A stretch of DNA of 64,000 nucleotides. Source: LMUY01 sp965199555 (lineage in GTDB: Bacteria > Pseudomonadota > Alphaproteobacteria > Acetobacterales > Acetobacteraceae). Below, piece by piece: positions 1 through 8,781 of this stretch (the first letter of the stretch is position 1; every line of letters starts with the position of its first letter). Where the stretch lies: the NCBI GenBank assembly GCA_965199555.1, contig CBDASJ010000020.1:1-64000 (forward strand), written 5' to 3'. The translations under genes were made by a program, and so were the position numbers. Under the pieces are notes generated by a model that saw only the letters and a list, made by a program, of their open reading frames with translations, was not told the DNA's origin and did not search any database.

Positions 1-1
1 C

Positions 2-430
2 CAACTCGCACGGCATGCCGAGGGCGACATGGCCACCATGAGCTTCTACGACTATCGCGCCATGGTGGAAGACACGCCGATCGAGACCTCCATCGTGGAG
101 TTCCGCGATGCGGGCGACCGGCTGATCGGCGGTTGCCTGACGGATCGGCTCGGCGATGGCTTGTCGGCGGTTTACAGCTATTTCGCGCCGGAGATGGAGC
201 GGCGCTCGCTCGGTAACTACGCGATCCTTTGGCTGATCCGCCGCGCGCGGGCGTTGGGCTTGCCCTACGTGTATCTCGGCTATTGGGTGCCGGAGAGCCT
301 GAAGATGGCCTACAAGGCCCGATTCCGCCCGTCCGAGGTGCTGGCGGGGGGCACGTGGCGCATCCTGCTGGACGCCGACCACGCACCCCTGCCGCTGTCA
401 GAACCAGCGATGGTGTCGCAAAGCGGGTGA
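2..430 (+). CDS. bpt: Arginyl/leucyl-tRNA--protein transferase, C-terminal part (cut by window start)
   Basis: This enzyme moves an amino acid from a charged tRNA onto the N-terminus of proteins, marking them for ClpS/ClpAP degradation (N-end rule). The frame is open from base 2 and runs through the first ATG at 29 without a break, so the N-terminal half of the gene lies outside the window. The visible 142 residues hold the conserved C-terminal acyltransferase (GNAT-like) block with FYDYRAMVED, SVYSYFAPE-like (AVYSYFAPEMERRSLG), YVYLGYWVPES and MAYKARFRPSEVL. These signatures are typical of bacterial Bpt/Ate1 proteins. Whether it prefers Leu or Arg cannot be told from this part. The last 15 or so residues are not conserved family sequence. 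Confidence 0.88.
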   Translation, partial: QLARHAEGDMATMSFYDYRAMVEDTPIETSIVEFRDAGDRLIGGCLTDRLGDGLSAVYSYFAPEMERRSLGNYAILWLIRRARALGLPYVYLGYWVPESLKMAYKARFRPSEVLAGGTWRILLDADHAPLPLSEPAMVSQSG

Positions 431-439
431 CGCGAAGGC

Positions 440-535
440 TTATTCCGTGGTGTCGCGGCTGCGCAGCATGACCGTGGACAGGAACCCCAGCGTCACGAGG
501 CCGGTGATGGCGAAGGTAAGCGTCAGTGACATCAT
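440..535 (-). CDS. Possible 31-aa single-pass membrane peptide
   Basis: A short reading frame between the convergent end of bpt and htpG. It begins with two consecutive ATGs (535 and 532) and encodes a hydrophobic stretch, LTLTFAITGLVTLGFLSTVM, followed by a charged tail LRSRDTTE. This is the layout of a single transmembrane helix with a cytoplasmic basic end, as in small membrane proteins of the CcoQ/KdpF size class, but no family is recognised. An AGG lies about 9 bases before the first ATG. The gene is too short to be certain; the clean TM-plus-charged-tail pattern is the only support. Confidence 0.35.
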   Translation of the reverse strand: MMSLTLTFAITGLVTLGFLSTVMLRSRDTTE

Positions 536-725
536 GGCGATGGACCTATGGTTGGGTTGAACGCCCTCCCATTATGTCGACTGAAGATTAAAAGCGTCTA
601 AACATTGGGATCACCCTCGAGTTTGCCGGCTCGGCTCGTTAGGCCGCAGCCGATCAGGGGGGTTAAATTTTCAGGCGCAGCCGCCCGCACGAAGGCATCG
701 ACCTCCGCGCTGGCGGCCGTGAAGT

Positions 726-2564
726 TTACGCCAGGTTTTCCGCCAGCGCCGCCGCCATCTGGCGGGCAAAGGCGGCGGGGTCGCGCGGCGGCTCGCCATC
801 CTGGATGCGGGCGAGGTCCATCAGCGTGTTGGCCGCGTCCTCGACGCTGGTCAGTTCCGCCATGCGGCGGATTAGCTTGTGGCGCGGGTTGATCTCCAGG
901 ATCGGCAGCGTGGTCGGCATGGCACGGCCGGCACGCTTGAGCAGGCGCTGCATCTGCAGGTCGGGGCCGGCGGCGGAGGCGGCCAGCACCACCGGGCTGT
1001 CAACCAGGCGGTCGGTGGCCCGCACCTCCGAGACTTCGCCCTTCAGCGTCTCCTGCAAGGACTTCACCAACTCGGTCACGTCCGCCGGCTCCTCGCCCGG
1101 CGTGTCCGCGTTCATCTTGGACAGGTCGGCCGCGCCCTGGGTGATCGAGCGGATCGGCTTTTCCTCGAAGGTCGACATCCGCTTCGGCCAGAACGCGTCC
1201 ACCTGGTCGGCGAGCAGCAGCACCTCGATCCCGCGGGCGCGGAAGCCTTCCAATTGCGGCGACTTGGCCAGTGCGTCGGTGTCGTCGCCCACCAGGATGT
1301 AGATCGCTTCCTGCTCCGGCTTCATGCGCGCCACGTAGGCCGGCAAGGAGGTCCACCCCTCCTCCGCCGAGCTCTTGAAGCGCAGCAGCGGCGCCAGGTC
1401 GGTCCGGTGCTCGGCGTCTTCCCACAGGCCCTCCTTCAACACCGGGCCGAAATTCTGCCAGAACTCGGCATAGCTCGCCTTTGCCTCGTCGCTGTCGTCG
1501 CGCGCCTTGGCCTTCAGCTCCGAAACCACGCGGTTGGTGACAGCCTTGCGGATGCGGGCCAGCACGGGGGTGGCTTGCAGCATCTCGCGCGACACGTTGA
1601 GCGGCAGGTCCTCCGTGTCCACCACGCCGGACACGAAGCGCAGCCAGGCCGGCAGCAACCCGGCGTCGTCCGTGATGAACATGCGGCGGACGTGCAGGCG
1701 CACCTTGCTTTGCCGGTCGCCCTCCACCGCCTCGAACGGCTTGGAGCCGGGTATGTACAGCAGGGCGGTGAACTCCATCGCCCCCTCGGCCCGCCAATGC
1801 AGCGTCAGCCATGGCTTGTCGAAGTAGTGCCCCAGATGGCGGTAGAACTCGGTGTAGCCTTCCTCCGTGATGTCGGCCTTGGGCTTGCGCCACAGCGCCG
1901 TGCCCTCGTTGGCCGCCACGTCCTTGCCGTCCCGCGCCACCGTGATCGGCACGGTGATGTGGTCCGCCCATTTGCGGATGATGGTTTCCAGCCGATACGG
2001 CTCCAGGAACTCGTCCGCGTCGGCCTTGATGTGCAGCACGATGGTGGTGCCAGCCTCCTCCCGCTCGGCCGGGGCGAGCGTGTAGTCGCCCTTGCCTTCG
2101 GACGCCCACAGCCAGGCCTCCGCCGTGCCGGCAGCGCGGGAGGTGACTTCCACCCGGTCGGCCACCATGAAGGCGGAATAGAAGCCGACGCCGAACTGCC
2201 CGATCAGGCTCGGCCGTTCTTCCGGCTTGGCGTCCGCGAGGGACTGGCCGAAGGCCCGCGTGCCGGAGCGGGCGATGGTGCCCAGATTGGCCGCCAGTGA
2301 GGCGCGGTCCATGCCGATGCCCGGATCGGACAGGGTCAGCGTGCGGGCCTCCTTGTCCGGCACGATCCGAACGGAAGCGTCAGCGGGCAGCGCCAGGTCG
2401 GCCTGGGTGAGCGCGGCGAACCGGCGGCGGTCGATGGCGTCGGCGGCGTTGGCGACCAGCTCGCGCAGGAAGATCTCCCGGTCGGAATACAGCGCGTGGA
2501 CCACGAGATCGAGCAGGCGCCCCACCTCGGCACCGAACTCATGCCGCTCGATCGTTTCGCTCAT
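726..2564 (-). CDS. htpG: Molecular chaperone HtpG (Hsp90)
   Basis: Homodimeric cytosolic ATP-dependent chaperone of the Hsp90 family, 612 aa, the usual length for bacterial HtpG. The N-terminal Bergerat ATPase domain shows FLRELVANAADAIDRRRF (the ATP/Mg Asn), LSDPGIGMDR, a LGTIARSGTRAF lid region and IGQFGVGFYSAFMVAD. The middle domain contains YIPGSKPFE, VRLHVRRMFITDD and the conserved LPLNVSREMLQ. The C-terminal third carries the dimerisation part with LEINPRHKLI. Starts at ATG 2564, MSETIERHEFGAEVGRLLD, matching other family members. It is divergent from the cation transporter at 2716. One family feature differs slightly: the usual ELISNASDA-type motif reads ELVANAADA. Confidence 0.97.
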   Translation of the reverse strand: MSETIERHEFGAEVGRLLDLVVHALYSDREIFLRELVANAADAIDRRRFAALTQADLALPADASVRIVPDKEARTLTLSDPGIGMDRASLAANLGTIARSGTRAFGQSLADAKPEERPSLIGQFGVGFYSAFMVADRVEVTSRAAGTAEAWLWASEGKGDYTLAPAEREEAGTTIVLHIKADADEFLEPYRLETIIRKWADHITVPITVARDGKDVAANEGTALWRKPKADITEEGYTEFYRHLGHYFDKPWLTLHWRAEGAMEFTALLYIPGSKPFEAVEGDRQSKVRLHVRRMFITDDAGLLPAWLRFVSGVVDTEDLPLNVSREMLQATPVLARIRKAVTNRVVSELKAKARDDSDEAKASYAEFWQNFGPVLKEGLWEDAEHRTDLAPLLRFKSSAEEGWTSLPAYVARMKPEQEAIYILVGDDTDALAKSPQLEGFRARGIEVLLLADQVDAFWPKRMSTFEEKPIRSITQGAADLSKMNADTPGEEPADVTELVKSLQETLKGEVSEVRATDRLVDSPVVLAASAAGPDLQMQRLLKRAGRAMPTTLPILEINPRHKLIRRMAELTSVEDAANTLMDLARIQDGEPPRDPAAFARQMAAALAENLA

Positions 2565-2715
2565 CCATCGCGCTCCCTGACCTATGACGTGGCGGCGATA
2601 TGCCGGCCATGCGCCCGCGTTTCAAGGCGCGGGAACGGTTGGGTGGATCGCTTCGGGGGCTGACGCGGCCGAGGCGCTTTGCTACAGCCGGGCTCCAAAG
2701 GGGGAGTTCGCGCCG

Positions 2716-3603
2716 TTGCAGCGGACGCAGCAGATCGCGAGCTTCAGCATCGTGCTCGGCCTCGGCGTGCTCGCGCTGAAGACGGGGGCATGGTGGCTGA
2801 CCAACAGCGCCGCCCTGTTTTCCGACGCGCTGGAAAGCACGGTCAACGTCGCCGCGGCGGTGGTGGCGCTGGTGGCGCTGCGCTTTGCCGAGCGGCCGCC
2901 GGACGCCAACCACCCGTACGGTCACCAGAAGGTGGAGTTCTTTGCCGCCGTGATCGAGGGCGCGCTGATCACGGTGGCCAGCGCCGCCATCCTGCAACAC
3001 GCCTGGGATAGCTGGCGCACGCCCGTGGCCCTGACCTTGCCGTGGCAGGGGCTGGCGTTGAACGCGCTGGCGACGGTGCTCAACGCAGTGTGGGGCACGG
3101 TGCTGCTGCGGGCCGGCCGCCTGGCGCGATCCGTGTCGTTGGAAGGCGACGGGCGGCACCTTTTGGCCGATGTCGCCACCTCGATCGCGATCCTGGCGGG
3201 CGTCAACGTCGCCTTCTGGACCGGGCTGCCCGTGCTGGACCCGGTGCTGGCGGCCTTGGTGGCGATCTACGTGCTTTGGTCCGGGCTGAGCCTGATCAGC
3301 CAATCCGTGGGCGGGTTGATGGATGCCGCCCCGGCGCCGGAGGTGGTGGACCGCATCCGCCGCATGGTGGCCGAGCATGCCGAGGGCGCCTTGGAGGTGC
3401 ATGACCTGCGCACCCGCCATGCCGGGCGGCTGACCTACCTGGAATTCCACTTGGTCGTGCCGGGCGAGCTTCGCGTTTCCGAATCACACGCCATCTGTGA
3501 CCGGATCGAGGCCGCGTTGCGGGAAGAAATGGAGCAATTGATGATCACCATCCACGTGGAGCCGGAAGGCAAGGCCAAGCATCGCGGCGTGCTGGTGCTG
3601 TGA
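2716..3603 (+). CDS. Cation diffusion facilitator (CDF) family metal transporter
   Basis: Inner-membrane proton/metal antiporter of the CDF family, expected to export Zn, Fe or a similar divalent metal. The proposed start is TTG 2716, preceded by GGGGAG with nine bases of spacing; an upstream ATG at 2584 would add 44 residues unlike the family. From TTG the protein is 295 aa with six TM segments. TM2 has NSAALFSDALEST and TM5 has HLLADVATS, which supply metal-site Asp/His residues. The position four after the TM2 Asp is Ser rather than the second Asp seen in E. coli FieF, so metal preference may differ. A short cytoplasmic domain follows (HDLRTRHAG, HAICDRIE). The stop overlaps the next gene by GTGA. 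Confidence 0.9.
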   Translation: MQRTQQIASFSIVLGLGVLALKTGAWWLTNSAALFSDALESTVNVAAAVVALVALRFAERPPDANHPYGHQKVEFFAAVIEGALITVASAAILQHAWDSWRTPVALTLPWQGLALNALATVLNAVWGTVLLRAGRLARSVSLEGDGRHLLADVATSIAILAGVNVAFWTGLPVLDPVLAALVAIYVLWSGLSLISQSVGGLMDAAPAPEVVDRIRRMVAEHAEGALEVHDLRTRHAGRLTYLEFHLVVPGELRVSESHAICDRIEAALREEMEQLMITIHVEPEGKAKHRGVLVL

Positions 3604-4157
3604 CGGTCCGCATCGACCGGGTGATCACCCGTGGCGGCGATGCCGGGCAGACCTCACTGGGCGATGGCAGCCGGGTGGCGAAGGACGCGCTGCGCGTGGA
3701 CGCCTACGGCACGGTGGACGAGGCGAACGCCACCATTGGCCTGCTTCGCCTGCACACGACGGGCGAGCCGGACGCCATGCTGGCGCGGGCGCAGAACGAT
3801 CTGTTCGACGTCGGCTCCGACCTGTGCGTCCCCGGCGCGGCCGGCGAGCGGTTGCGGCTGACGGACGCGCCGTCCGCCCGGCTGGAAGCGGAGGTGGCGG
3901 CGATGAACGCCGGGCTGGTGCCGCTGGACAGCTTCGTGCTGCCCGGCGGCACGCCGGCCGCGGCGCACGCCCACCTGGCCCGCACGGCCGTGCGCCGAGC
4001 GGAGCGGCTGGTGGTGCGGCTGGCGCGGGAGGAAGCGGTCAACCCGGCGGTGATCCGCTTCCTCAACCGGCTGTCGGACCATCTGTTCGTGCTGGGCCGC
4101 CTGCTGAACGACGGCGGCGCCGCGGACGTGAAATGGGTGCCGGGCGCCAACCGGTAG
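3600..4157 (+). CDS. Cob(I)alamin adenosyltransferase, PduO/MMAB type
   Basis: Transfers the 5'-deoxyadenosyl group of ATP to cob(I)alamin to make adenosylcobalamin. The 185-aa protein has the PduO-type hallmarks: ITRGGDAGQTSLGDGSRV at the N-terminus (ATP binding), VDAYGTVDEANA, AQNDLFDVGSDL, DSFVLPGGTPAAAHAHLART and RFLNRLSDHLFVLGR near the end. It starts at GTG 3600, overlapping the stop of the metal transporter, so the two are translationally coupled. The histidine kinase gene on the other strand ends one base beyond its stop. No cobalamin-dependent enzyme is seen in the window. Confidence 0.95.
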   Translation: MTVRIDRVITRGGDAGQTSLGDGSRVAKDALRVDAYGTVDEANATIGLLRLHTTGEPDAMLARAQNDLFDVGSDLCVPGAAGERLRLTDAPSARLEAEVAAMNAGLVPLDSFVLPGGTPAAAHAHLARTAVRRAERLVVRLAREEAVNPAVIRFLNRLSDHLFVLGRLLNDGGAADVKWVPGANR

Positions 4158-4158
4158 C

Positions 4159-5685
4159 CTACAGCACGGGGGACTGCCATTCCTCCGCCTTGCCGCGCAC
4201 GGCCGCGCGGACCACGCTCAGCAAGGCGTCCACCGAATAGGGCTTGCTCAGCACCGGGCCCGGCAGGGCGCGCAGCACCTCCAGATCCGTGTTGCCGGTG
4301 AGGAACACCACCGGCAAACCCGGCCGGGTGGCGAGCGCGGCCTGCGCCAGCTCCACGCCGGACATGCCGGGCATGGCCAGATCCGCCAGCAGGGCGGCGA
4401 ACGGCCCGGCCGCCAGCGCCTGCAAGGCTTCCGCACCGCTGGCCGCTTCCTGCACGTGCCAGCCTTCTTCCCGCAACAAGGCGGCGGCGATCGAGCGCAC
4501 GTCCAAATCGTCATCCACCACGAGCAAGGGCATCGTCGCGGCTGCACCCTCCACCGCGCCGACCCGGCGCAGGTAGATATGCGCCGTCGTGCCGCCGCCG
4601 GGCGTGCTGTGCAGCCGCAGCGTGCCGCCGAGTTGCCGCGCCACGCCGAACGCCTGCGACAAGCCGAGCCCACTGCCTTCGCCGAACGCCTTGGTGGTGA
4701 AGAACGGCTCCATCGCCTGGCTCAGGACGTCCGGCGGCATGCCGATGCCGGTGTCGGCCACCACCAGCAGCACGTAGTCGCCGGGTTCCAAATCGGGCGG
4801 CAGGTCCGGATGCCCGGCCGGGCGGTTTTCCGTTGCAAGCATCACGCGGCCGCCTTTGGGCATGGCGTCGCGCGCGTTCACCAGCAGGTTCAGCAACGCC
4901 AGCTCCAACTGCGCCGGGTCCGCCAAGGCGGGCCATGTGCCGGGGTCGAACGCGGTGGCAAGGGCGATGCGGCTGCCCAGGCTGCCGCGGATCAGTTCCA
5001 TCATGCCGCCGAGGGAGGCCGGAATGTCGGTCGCGGCCGGAGCCATGAACTGCTTGCGCGCGTAGGCGAGCAATTGGTTGGTGAGCAGCGCGCCGCGCTG
5101 GGCCGCGCTGGCGGCGATCTCCACCCAGCGCAACTGGCGCTCGTCCACCAAGCGGCGGCTCAGCAGGTCCAGGCTGCCGAGCACCGCCGTCAGCAGGTTG
5201 TTGAACTCGTGCGCGACGCCGCCGGTCAGTTGGCCGATGGCTTCCAGGCGCATGGATTGCCGCAGCGCCGCCTCTACCCGCCGGCCTTCGGTGAGGTCGA
5301 TCTGGGACAGCAGCACCCGGCGCGGACTGCCCGGCGTGTCGGGCAGCGGCTGGTAATAGCTCCGCACCACTCGCTCGCCCACCGGGAAGCACAGCGCATG
5401 CTGGCAGTCGAACCCGCCCTGGGCAAGCGCGGTGCGGCAATCCAGCGCCAGCACGGCCCCGGTGTCGCCCAACACCGCCTGGATGGGGTGCCCCACCACC
5501 TGCCCGGCGTCCAGCCCGGAATTGCGGCAGAAGGCGGCGTTGCATTCCTCGACCACAACCCCGTCATCCGCCACGGCAAGCACCAGGATGTTCAGCGGGG
5601 ATTGCTCGAACAGCGCCTGGTTGCGGGCGGTGGCCTGCCGCAACGCGTCCGGGGTGTCCGCCGATGCCGCGGGTTCGTCCACCAT
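4159..5685 (-). CDS. Hybrid sensor histidine kinase/response regulator with one PAS domain
   Basis: A 508-aa soluble hybrid kinase: PAS-like sensor (about 20-135), HisKA with phospho-acceptor His159 in GGVAHEFNNLLTAVLGSLD, HATPase_c with N box LLNLLVNARDAM (about 264-275), G1 box DTGIGMP (about 311) and G2 GEGSGLGLS, and a C-terminal receiver (about 386-500) beginning LLVVDDDLDVRS with the likely phosphoryl site Asp435 in LLADLAMPG and the Lys in LSKPYS. There is no TM segment, so the signal is probably intracellular. The start is ATG 5685, five bases after the fdhD stop; the frame stays open upstream but that part is shadow sequence over fdhD. Target regulator unknown. Confidence 0.9.
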   Translation of the reverse strand: MVDEPAASADTPDALRQATARNQALFEQSPLNILVLAVADDGVVVEECNAAFCRNSGLDAGQVVGHPIQAVLGDTGAVLALDCRTALAQGGFDCQHALCFPVGERVVRSYYQPLPDTPGSPRRVLLSQIDLTEGRRVEAALRQSMRLEAIGQLTGGVAHEFNNLLTAVLGSLDLLSRRLVDERQLRWVEIAASAAQRGALLTNQLLAYARKQFMAPAATDIPASLGGMMELIRGSLGSRIALATAFDPGTWPALADPAQLELALLNLLVNARDAMPKGGRVMLATENRPAGHPDLPPDLEPGDYVLLVVADTGIGMPPDVLSQAMEPFFTTKAFGEGSGLGLSQAFGVARQLGGTLRLHSTPGGGTTAHIYLRRVGAVEGAAATMPLLVVDDDLDVRSIAAALLREEGWHVQEAASGAEALQALAAGPFAALLADLAMPGMSGVELAQAALATRPGLPVVFLTGNTDLEVLRALPGPVLSKPYSVDALLSVVRAAVRGKAEEWQSPVL

Positions 5686-5690
5686 GGGGA

Positions 5691-6488
5691 TCAGCCCGCC
5701 ACGATGCGGGACGGGTGGGTGAACACCTCGAACCCGTCCGCCCGGGCCACGGCGGCCAGGGTTATCCCGGCGGCATCCGCCACGCGGATCGCCAGCGCCG
5801 TCGGGACGGAGATCGCCGCCAGCGTGCCGAACCCGGCGACGGCGGCCTTTTGCACCAGCTCCACCGACACCCGGCTGGTCAGCAGCAGGATGCCGCTGGC
5901 CGGGTCGTGCGCGGCCCGCAGCAGCGCCCCGGTCAGCTTGTCCAGGCCGTTGTGGCGGCCGACATCCTCCCGCACCGCGACCAGGTCGCCGCGCCAGAAC
6001 CCCGCCGCGTGCACGGCACGGGTCTGCCCGTTCAACTGCTGGGCCGCAGCCAGGCTGGTGGTGGCGGCGGTGACCTGCTGGGCGGTCCAGCACGCGCCGG
6101 CAGGCACGGCGGGTGGCGGCCGCATGGCATCCGCCAGGCTGTCCATGCCGCATAGGCCGCAGCCGGTCGGCCCGGCGAATTGGCGGCGCCGGCGTTCCAG
6201 CCGCGCCATGCGATCCGCCGCAATCCACATGCGCAGCTCGATCCCGAGCGGCGCCGGGACGATTTCGAACTCCTCGATATCCTCCGGCCGGTCGATGATG
6301 CCCTCGGCCCGGCTGAAGCCGATGGCGAAATCCTCCAGGTCGAGCGGCGTGGCCATCATCACGGCGTGGGTGGTCCGGTTATAGGTCAGCGCGACCGCGA
6401 CCTCCTCCGGCACGCAACGCTGCCCGGCCTGGCCGTCGCCGCGCCGCATGGCCACCGTGCGTGCGGCCGGTGCGACGACGCCTGCCAT
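5691..6488 (-). CDS. fdhD: Formate dehydrogenase accessory sulfurtransferase FdhD
   Basis: FdhD moves sulfur from IscS to the bis-MGD cofactor of formate dehydrogenase. The 265-aa protein has VPEEVAVALTYN, the MMATPLDLEDFAIGFSRAEG block, the cysteine motif GPTGCGLCGMDS (CxxC, sulfur carrier), VHAAGFWRGDLVAVREDVGR with RHNGLDKLTGALL, and LLLTSRVSVELVQKAA. Start ATG 6488 gives MAGVVAPAARTVAMRRGDG; the frame is open further upstream but that part overlaps the peroxiredoxin gene. No formate dehydrogenase gene is in the window. The hybrid kinase follows after five bases, so the two are probably co-transcribed. Confidence 0.95.
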   Translation of the reverse strand: MAGVVAPAARTVAMRRGDGQAGQRCVPEEVAVALTYNRTTHAVMMATPLDLEDFAIGFSRAEGIIDRPEDIEEFEIVPAPLGIELRMWIAADRMARLERRRRQFAGPTGCGLCGMDSLADAMRPPPAVPAGACWTAQQVTAATTSLAAAQQLNGQTRAVHAAGFWRGDLVAVREDVGRHNGLDKLTGALLRAAHDPASGILLLTSRVSVELVQKAAVAGFGTLAAISVPTALAIRVADAAGITLAAVARADGFEVFTHPSRIVAG

Positions 6489-6505
6489 GCCCACGCCCGA
6501 TGGCG

Positions 6506-7147
6506 TCAGTTCGGCGCCTTGCCCAGATCGACCACGCGCAGATACGGCTTCTTGGTTTCCCAGCCCTGCGGAAACCGCTCCTTCGCGTCGGCATCCGACA
6601 CACTGCCCATGATGATGGCCGGCTCGCCGGGCTGCCAGTTGACCGGCGTCGCTACCTTGTGCTGGTCGCTCAGTTGCAGGCTGTCGATCACCCGCAGGAT
6701 TTCCGGGAAGTTGCGCCCGGCGGACGGCGGATAGGTGAGCGTCAGCCGCACCTTCTTGGCCGGGTCGATCACGAACACCGAGCGGACCGTCAGCGCGGCA
6801 TCCGCTTCCGGGTGGATCATGCCATACAGCGTGCTGACGGTGCGGTCCGCGTCCGAGATCATCGGGAAGTTCACGGCCGACCCGGTCACGTCGGCGATGT
6901 CGGCATCCCATTGGGCATGGTTGTCCAGGCTGTCCACGGACAGGCCGATGACCTTGACCCCGCGGCGGTCGAACTCGGGCTTGAGCCGCGCGACCTCGCC
7001 GAGTTCCGTGGTGCAGACCGGGGTGAAATCCTTGGGATGGCTGAACAAAACCCCCCAACTGTCGCCGAGCCACTCGTGAAACCGGATGCGCCCCTGCGTG
7101 GTGTCCTGCTGGAAGTCAGGCGCAATCTGCCCGAGTTGGATGCTCAT
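6506..7147 (-). CDS. 1-Cys peroxiredoxin (Prx6/AhpC-TSA family)
   Basis: A thiol peroxidase that reduces hydrogen and organic peroxides. The 213-aa protein carries the peroxidatic Cys in SHPKDFTPVCTTELG, the Prx6-type middle GVKVIGLSVDSLDNHAQW, NFPMISDADRTVSTLYGMIHP and a long C-terminal extension (LTLTYPPSAGRNFPEILRV, TPVNWQPGEPAI), which is typical of the 1-Cys Prx6 class. ATG 7147 follows a GGAGA with suitable spacing. It sits 17 bases from fdhD on the same strand, so it could be read with fdhD and the kinase. Confidence 0.95.
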   Translation of the reverse strand: MSIQLGQIAPDFQQDTTQGRIRFHEWLGDSWGVLFSHPKDFTPVCTTELGEVARLKPEFDRRGVKVIGLSVDSLDNHAQWDADIADVTGSAVNFPMISDADRTVSTLYGMIHPEADAALTVRSVFVIDPAKKVRLTLTYPPSAGRNFPEILRVIDSLQLSDQHKVATPVNWQPGEPAIIMGSVSDADAKERFPQGWETKKPYLRVVDLGKAPN

Positions 7148-7408
7148 GAGCCCGTTCTCCGCCGCAGACCGGTCGCGGCGGCCGGACCAAATCACGCCGG
7201 CCGCTCGGGCGTCAACAAATGCGCCGGGCGGGCTGTGACTCAGCTTGGATCAGGTTCGTCGGCTTCCGACCTCATCTCGGACGATTACGGTACGATCAGA
7301 CGCGCCTGTAAGCGGACATTTGACGGAGCGGCCCGCTGGCAGCTGTGCGCCGCAGTGTCGGACAATAATCTGCAGGGAATTTAATCCTGAAAGCGGAAAT
7401 GGCCCAAT

Positions 7409-8353
7409 TTAGTCTGGCGGTTGGGTGGCTGCCAATCGTTCCGTTGTTATCTCGACAGAGGTATCGTGATTGGCGGGCTTAGCCTCTTGAAAGGTGTACT
7501 CTTCTGGCAGGTTGGAAACGAAGTCCTCAACGATGTCAGCAGTTCCATCAATGGTCGGACCATTCTCGCCATCATGACCGGCAGGGGCGGTCGCTCCATC
7601 CGGGCAAGATTTAATACCATCCGGCGGCCCGCCCTTAAGCAACCTGACGGCAAGATTGCCCATTTGCCGGGTGAACACGATGTTGAGCCCACCGCCGACG
7701 ATTCCACCTAATAGCGGGACCATCTTCGACAGGTTTACGATGCCCTTTGAGCCGGCTTTAGCACTTGCAGAGGCAGTGGCTTTGCCGCCTGCCTTCGTTC
7801 CAACATTAACGCCCTTAATGAAAAGATTGTGGATGCCGAAAAAGTCGTTCACTCGCTTCAGAGATTTGCCTGATATATTGCGAATGAAGCGGCTGCCAAA
7901 CCTGGTGCTTGCTTTCACACCAACGTCACGCACCGCTTCACCCGCAGCTGTTCCAAGCAGACAGGAAAAAGCCACCGTTCTTAACTGATCGGATGTGGCT
8001 TCCCAGCCAAACATAATCCCGATCACTGCAATCATCCTGAGCTGAAGATAGGATACCGATGCCAAATCCGCTGGAATTGTCAGCGGCATCGCAGCAAAGC
8101 CAGGAAGTCCAAGGGCGAATCCTGTGGCACCAGCTTTCCCGGTCTGCCAGTTGATAAAGTTTCTTGCGCACTCTTCTGGCGTCCTTCCGGATTCGATATA
8201 TTCAGCCGCAAGCTGGTAGCAGCTCTTCTCGGGATTGAATTTGGTATCCCCGATCACGACCTTGTCCCAAACGAAGCCAAGGGATTTGGCCAGCCAACCT
8301 GCATCAGCTGTCGTCGTGTTCTCCTCGGCTTGTTCCACCGTAAGCTCCTTCAT
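7409..8353 (-). CDS. EcsC family protein
   Basis: A 314-aa protein resembling the EcsC family, whose biochemical role is not settled. The N-terminal half has NWQTGKAGATGFALGLPGFA and MPLTIPADLASVSYLQLRMI, a hydrophobic pair typical of the family, followed by a Gly/Ala-rich hydrophobic segment (SKMVPLLGGIVGGGLNIVFT) and a polar, acidic C-terminal tail of about 80 residues. Base composition and codon use are clearly more AT-rich than the neighbours (many ATT, AAA, TTT codons), which suggests horizontal acquisition. No clear Shine-Dalgarno site precedes ATG 8353. It stands alone between non-coding stretches. Confidence 0.8.
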   Translation of the reverse strand: MKELTVEQAEENTTTADAGWLAKSLGFVWDKVVIGDTKFNPEKSCYQLAAEYIESGRTPEECARNFINWQTGKAGATGFALGLPGFAAMPLTIPADLASVSYLQLRMIAVIGIMFGWEATSDQLRTVAFSCLLGTAAGEAVRDVGVKASTRFGSRFIRNISGKSLKRVNDFFGIHNLFIKGVNVGTKAGGKATASASAKAGSKGIVNLSKMVPLLGGIVGGGLNIVFTRQMGNLAVRLLKGGPPDGIKSCPDGATAPAGHDGENGPTIDGTADIVEDFVSNLPEEYTFQEAKPANHDTSVEITTERLAATQPPD

Positions 8354-8781
8354 GGGGCAGCATTAGCATGCGTCTGACAGGCCGGCAGCCGACCGTTCCG
8401 GATTGACGTTGAATGGCCCCGTTTGCTGTCGCAACCCAAGCACTGCCCAGCCATAAGAGCAAATCTAAGCGGGGCCGAGTTGGTTGACAGAAAGAGGGGT
8501 CTGGAATGGCTGCTTTCCCAAAGCTTTAACTAAAGTGGACCGTCTACTGCGGCCAGTTCTAGCCGATCTGCGAACGTCCGCTTGTAAATATTACACCCTG
8601 AAGCGGACAGACCGCAAACCACCAAACTCGGGCAATCAGCTCCGACACCGCCGCTGGCCGCCTGCTGTTGGCTGGGCCTGGCTGCGCGTGATAGGGCTGC
8701 CGGCATGCATGACGGTCTCCGACGGCACGGGATTTTGCCGTGCGCCCCTGCCCGCCCACGCCGCCTGCCGTTCCGCCGCGC
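8354..8781. other. Non-coding stretch, AT-richer, no gene seen
   Basis: About 430 bases between the EcsC gene and the glycan cluster. Frames here are short or shadow-like. Two patches, GGCCCCG near 8415 and CGGGGCC near 8471, are complementary. A motif CGTCCGCTT/AAGCGGAC occurs around 8575-8610 and recurs in inverted form near 7311, on the other side of EcsC. It may hold the EcsC promoter and remains of an inserted element. Confidence 0.4.

Noticed and set aside
4456..6384. A 642-codon plus-strand open frame over the histidine kinase and fdhD genes
   Set aside because: It is antisense to two well-conserved proteins, its translation is Arg/Gln/His-rich without any domain, and such frames are common opposite high-GC genes.
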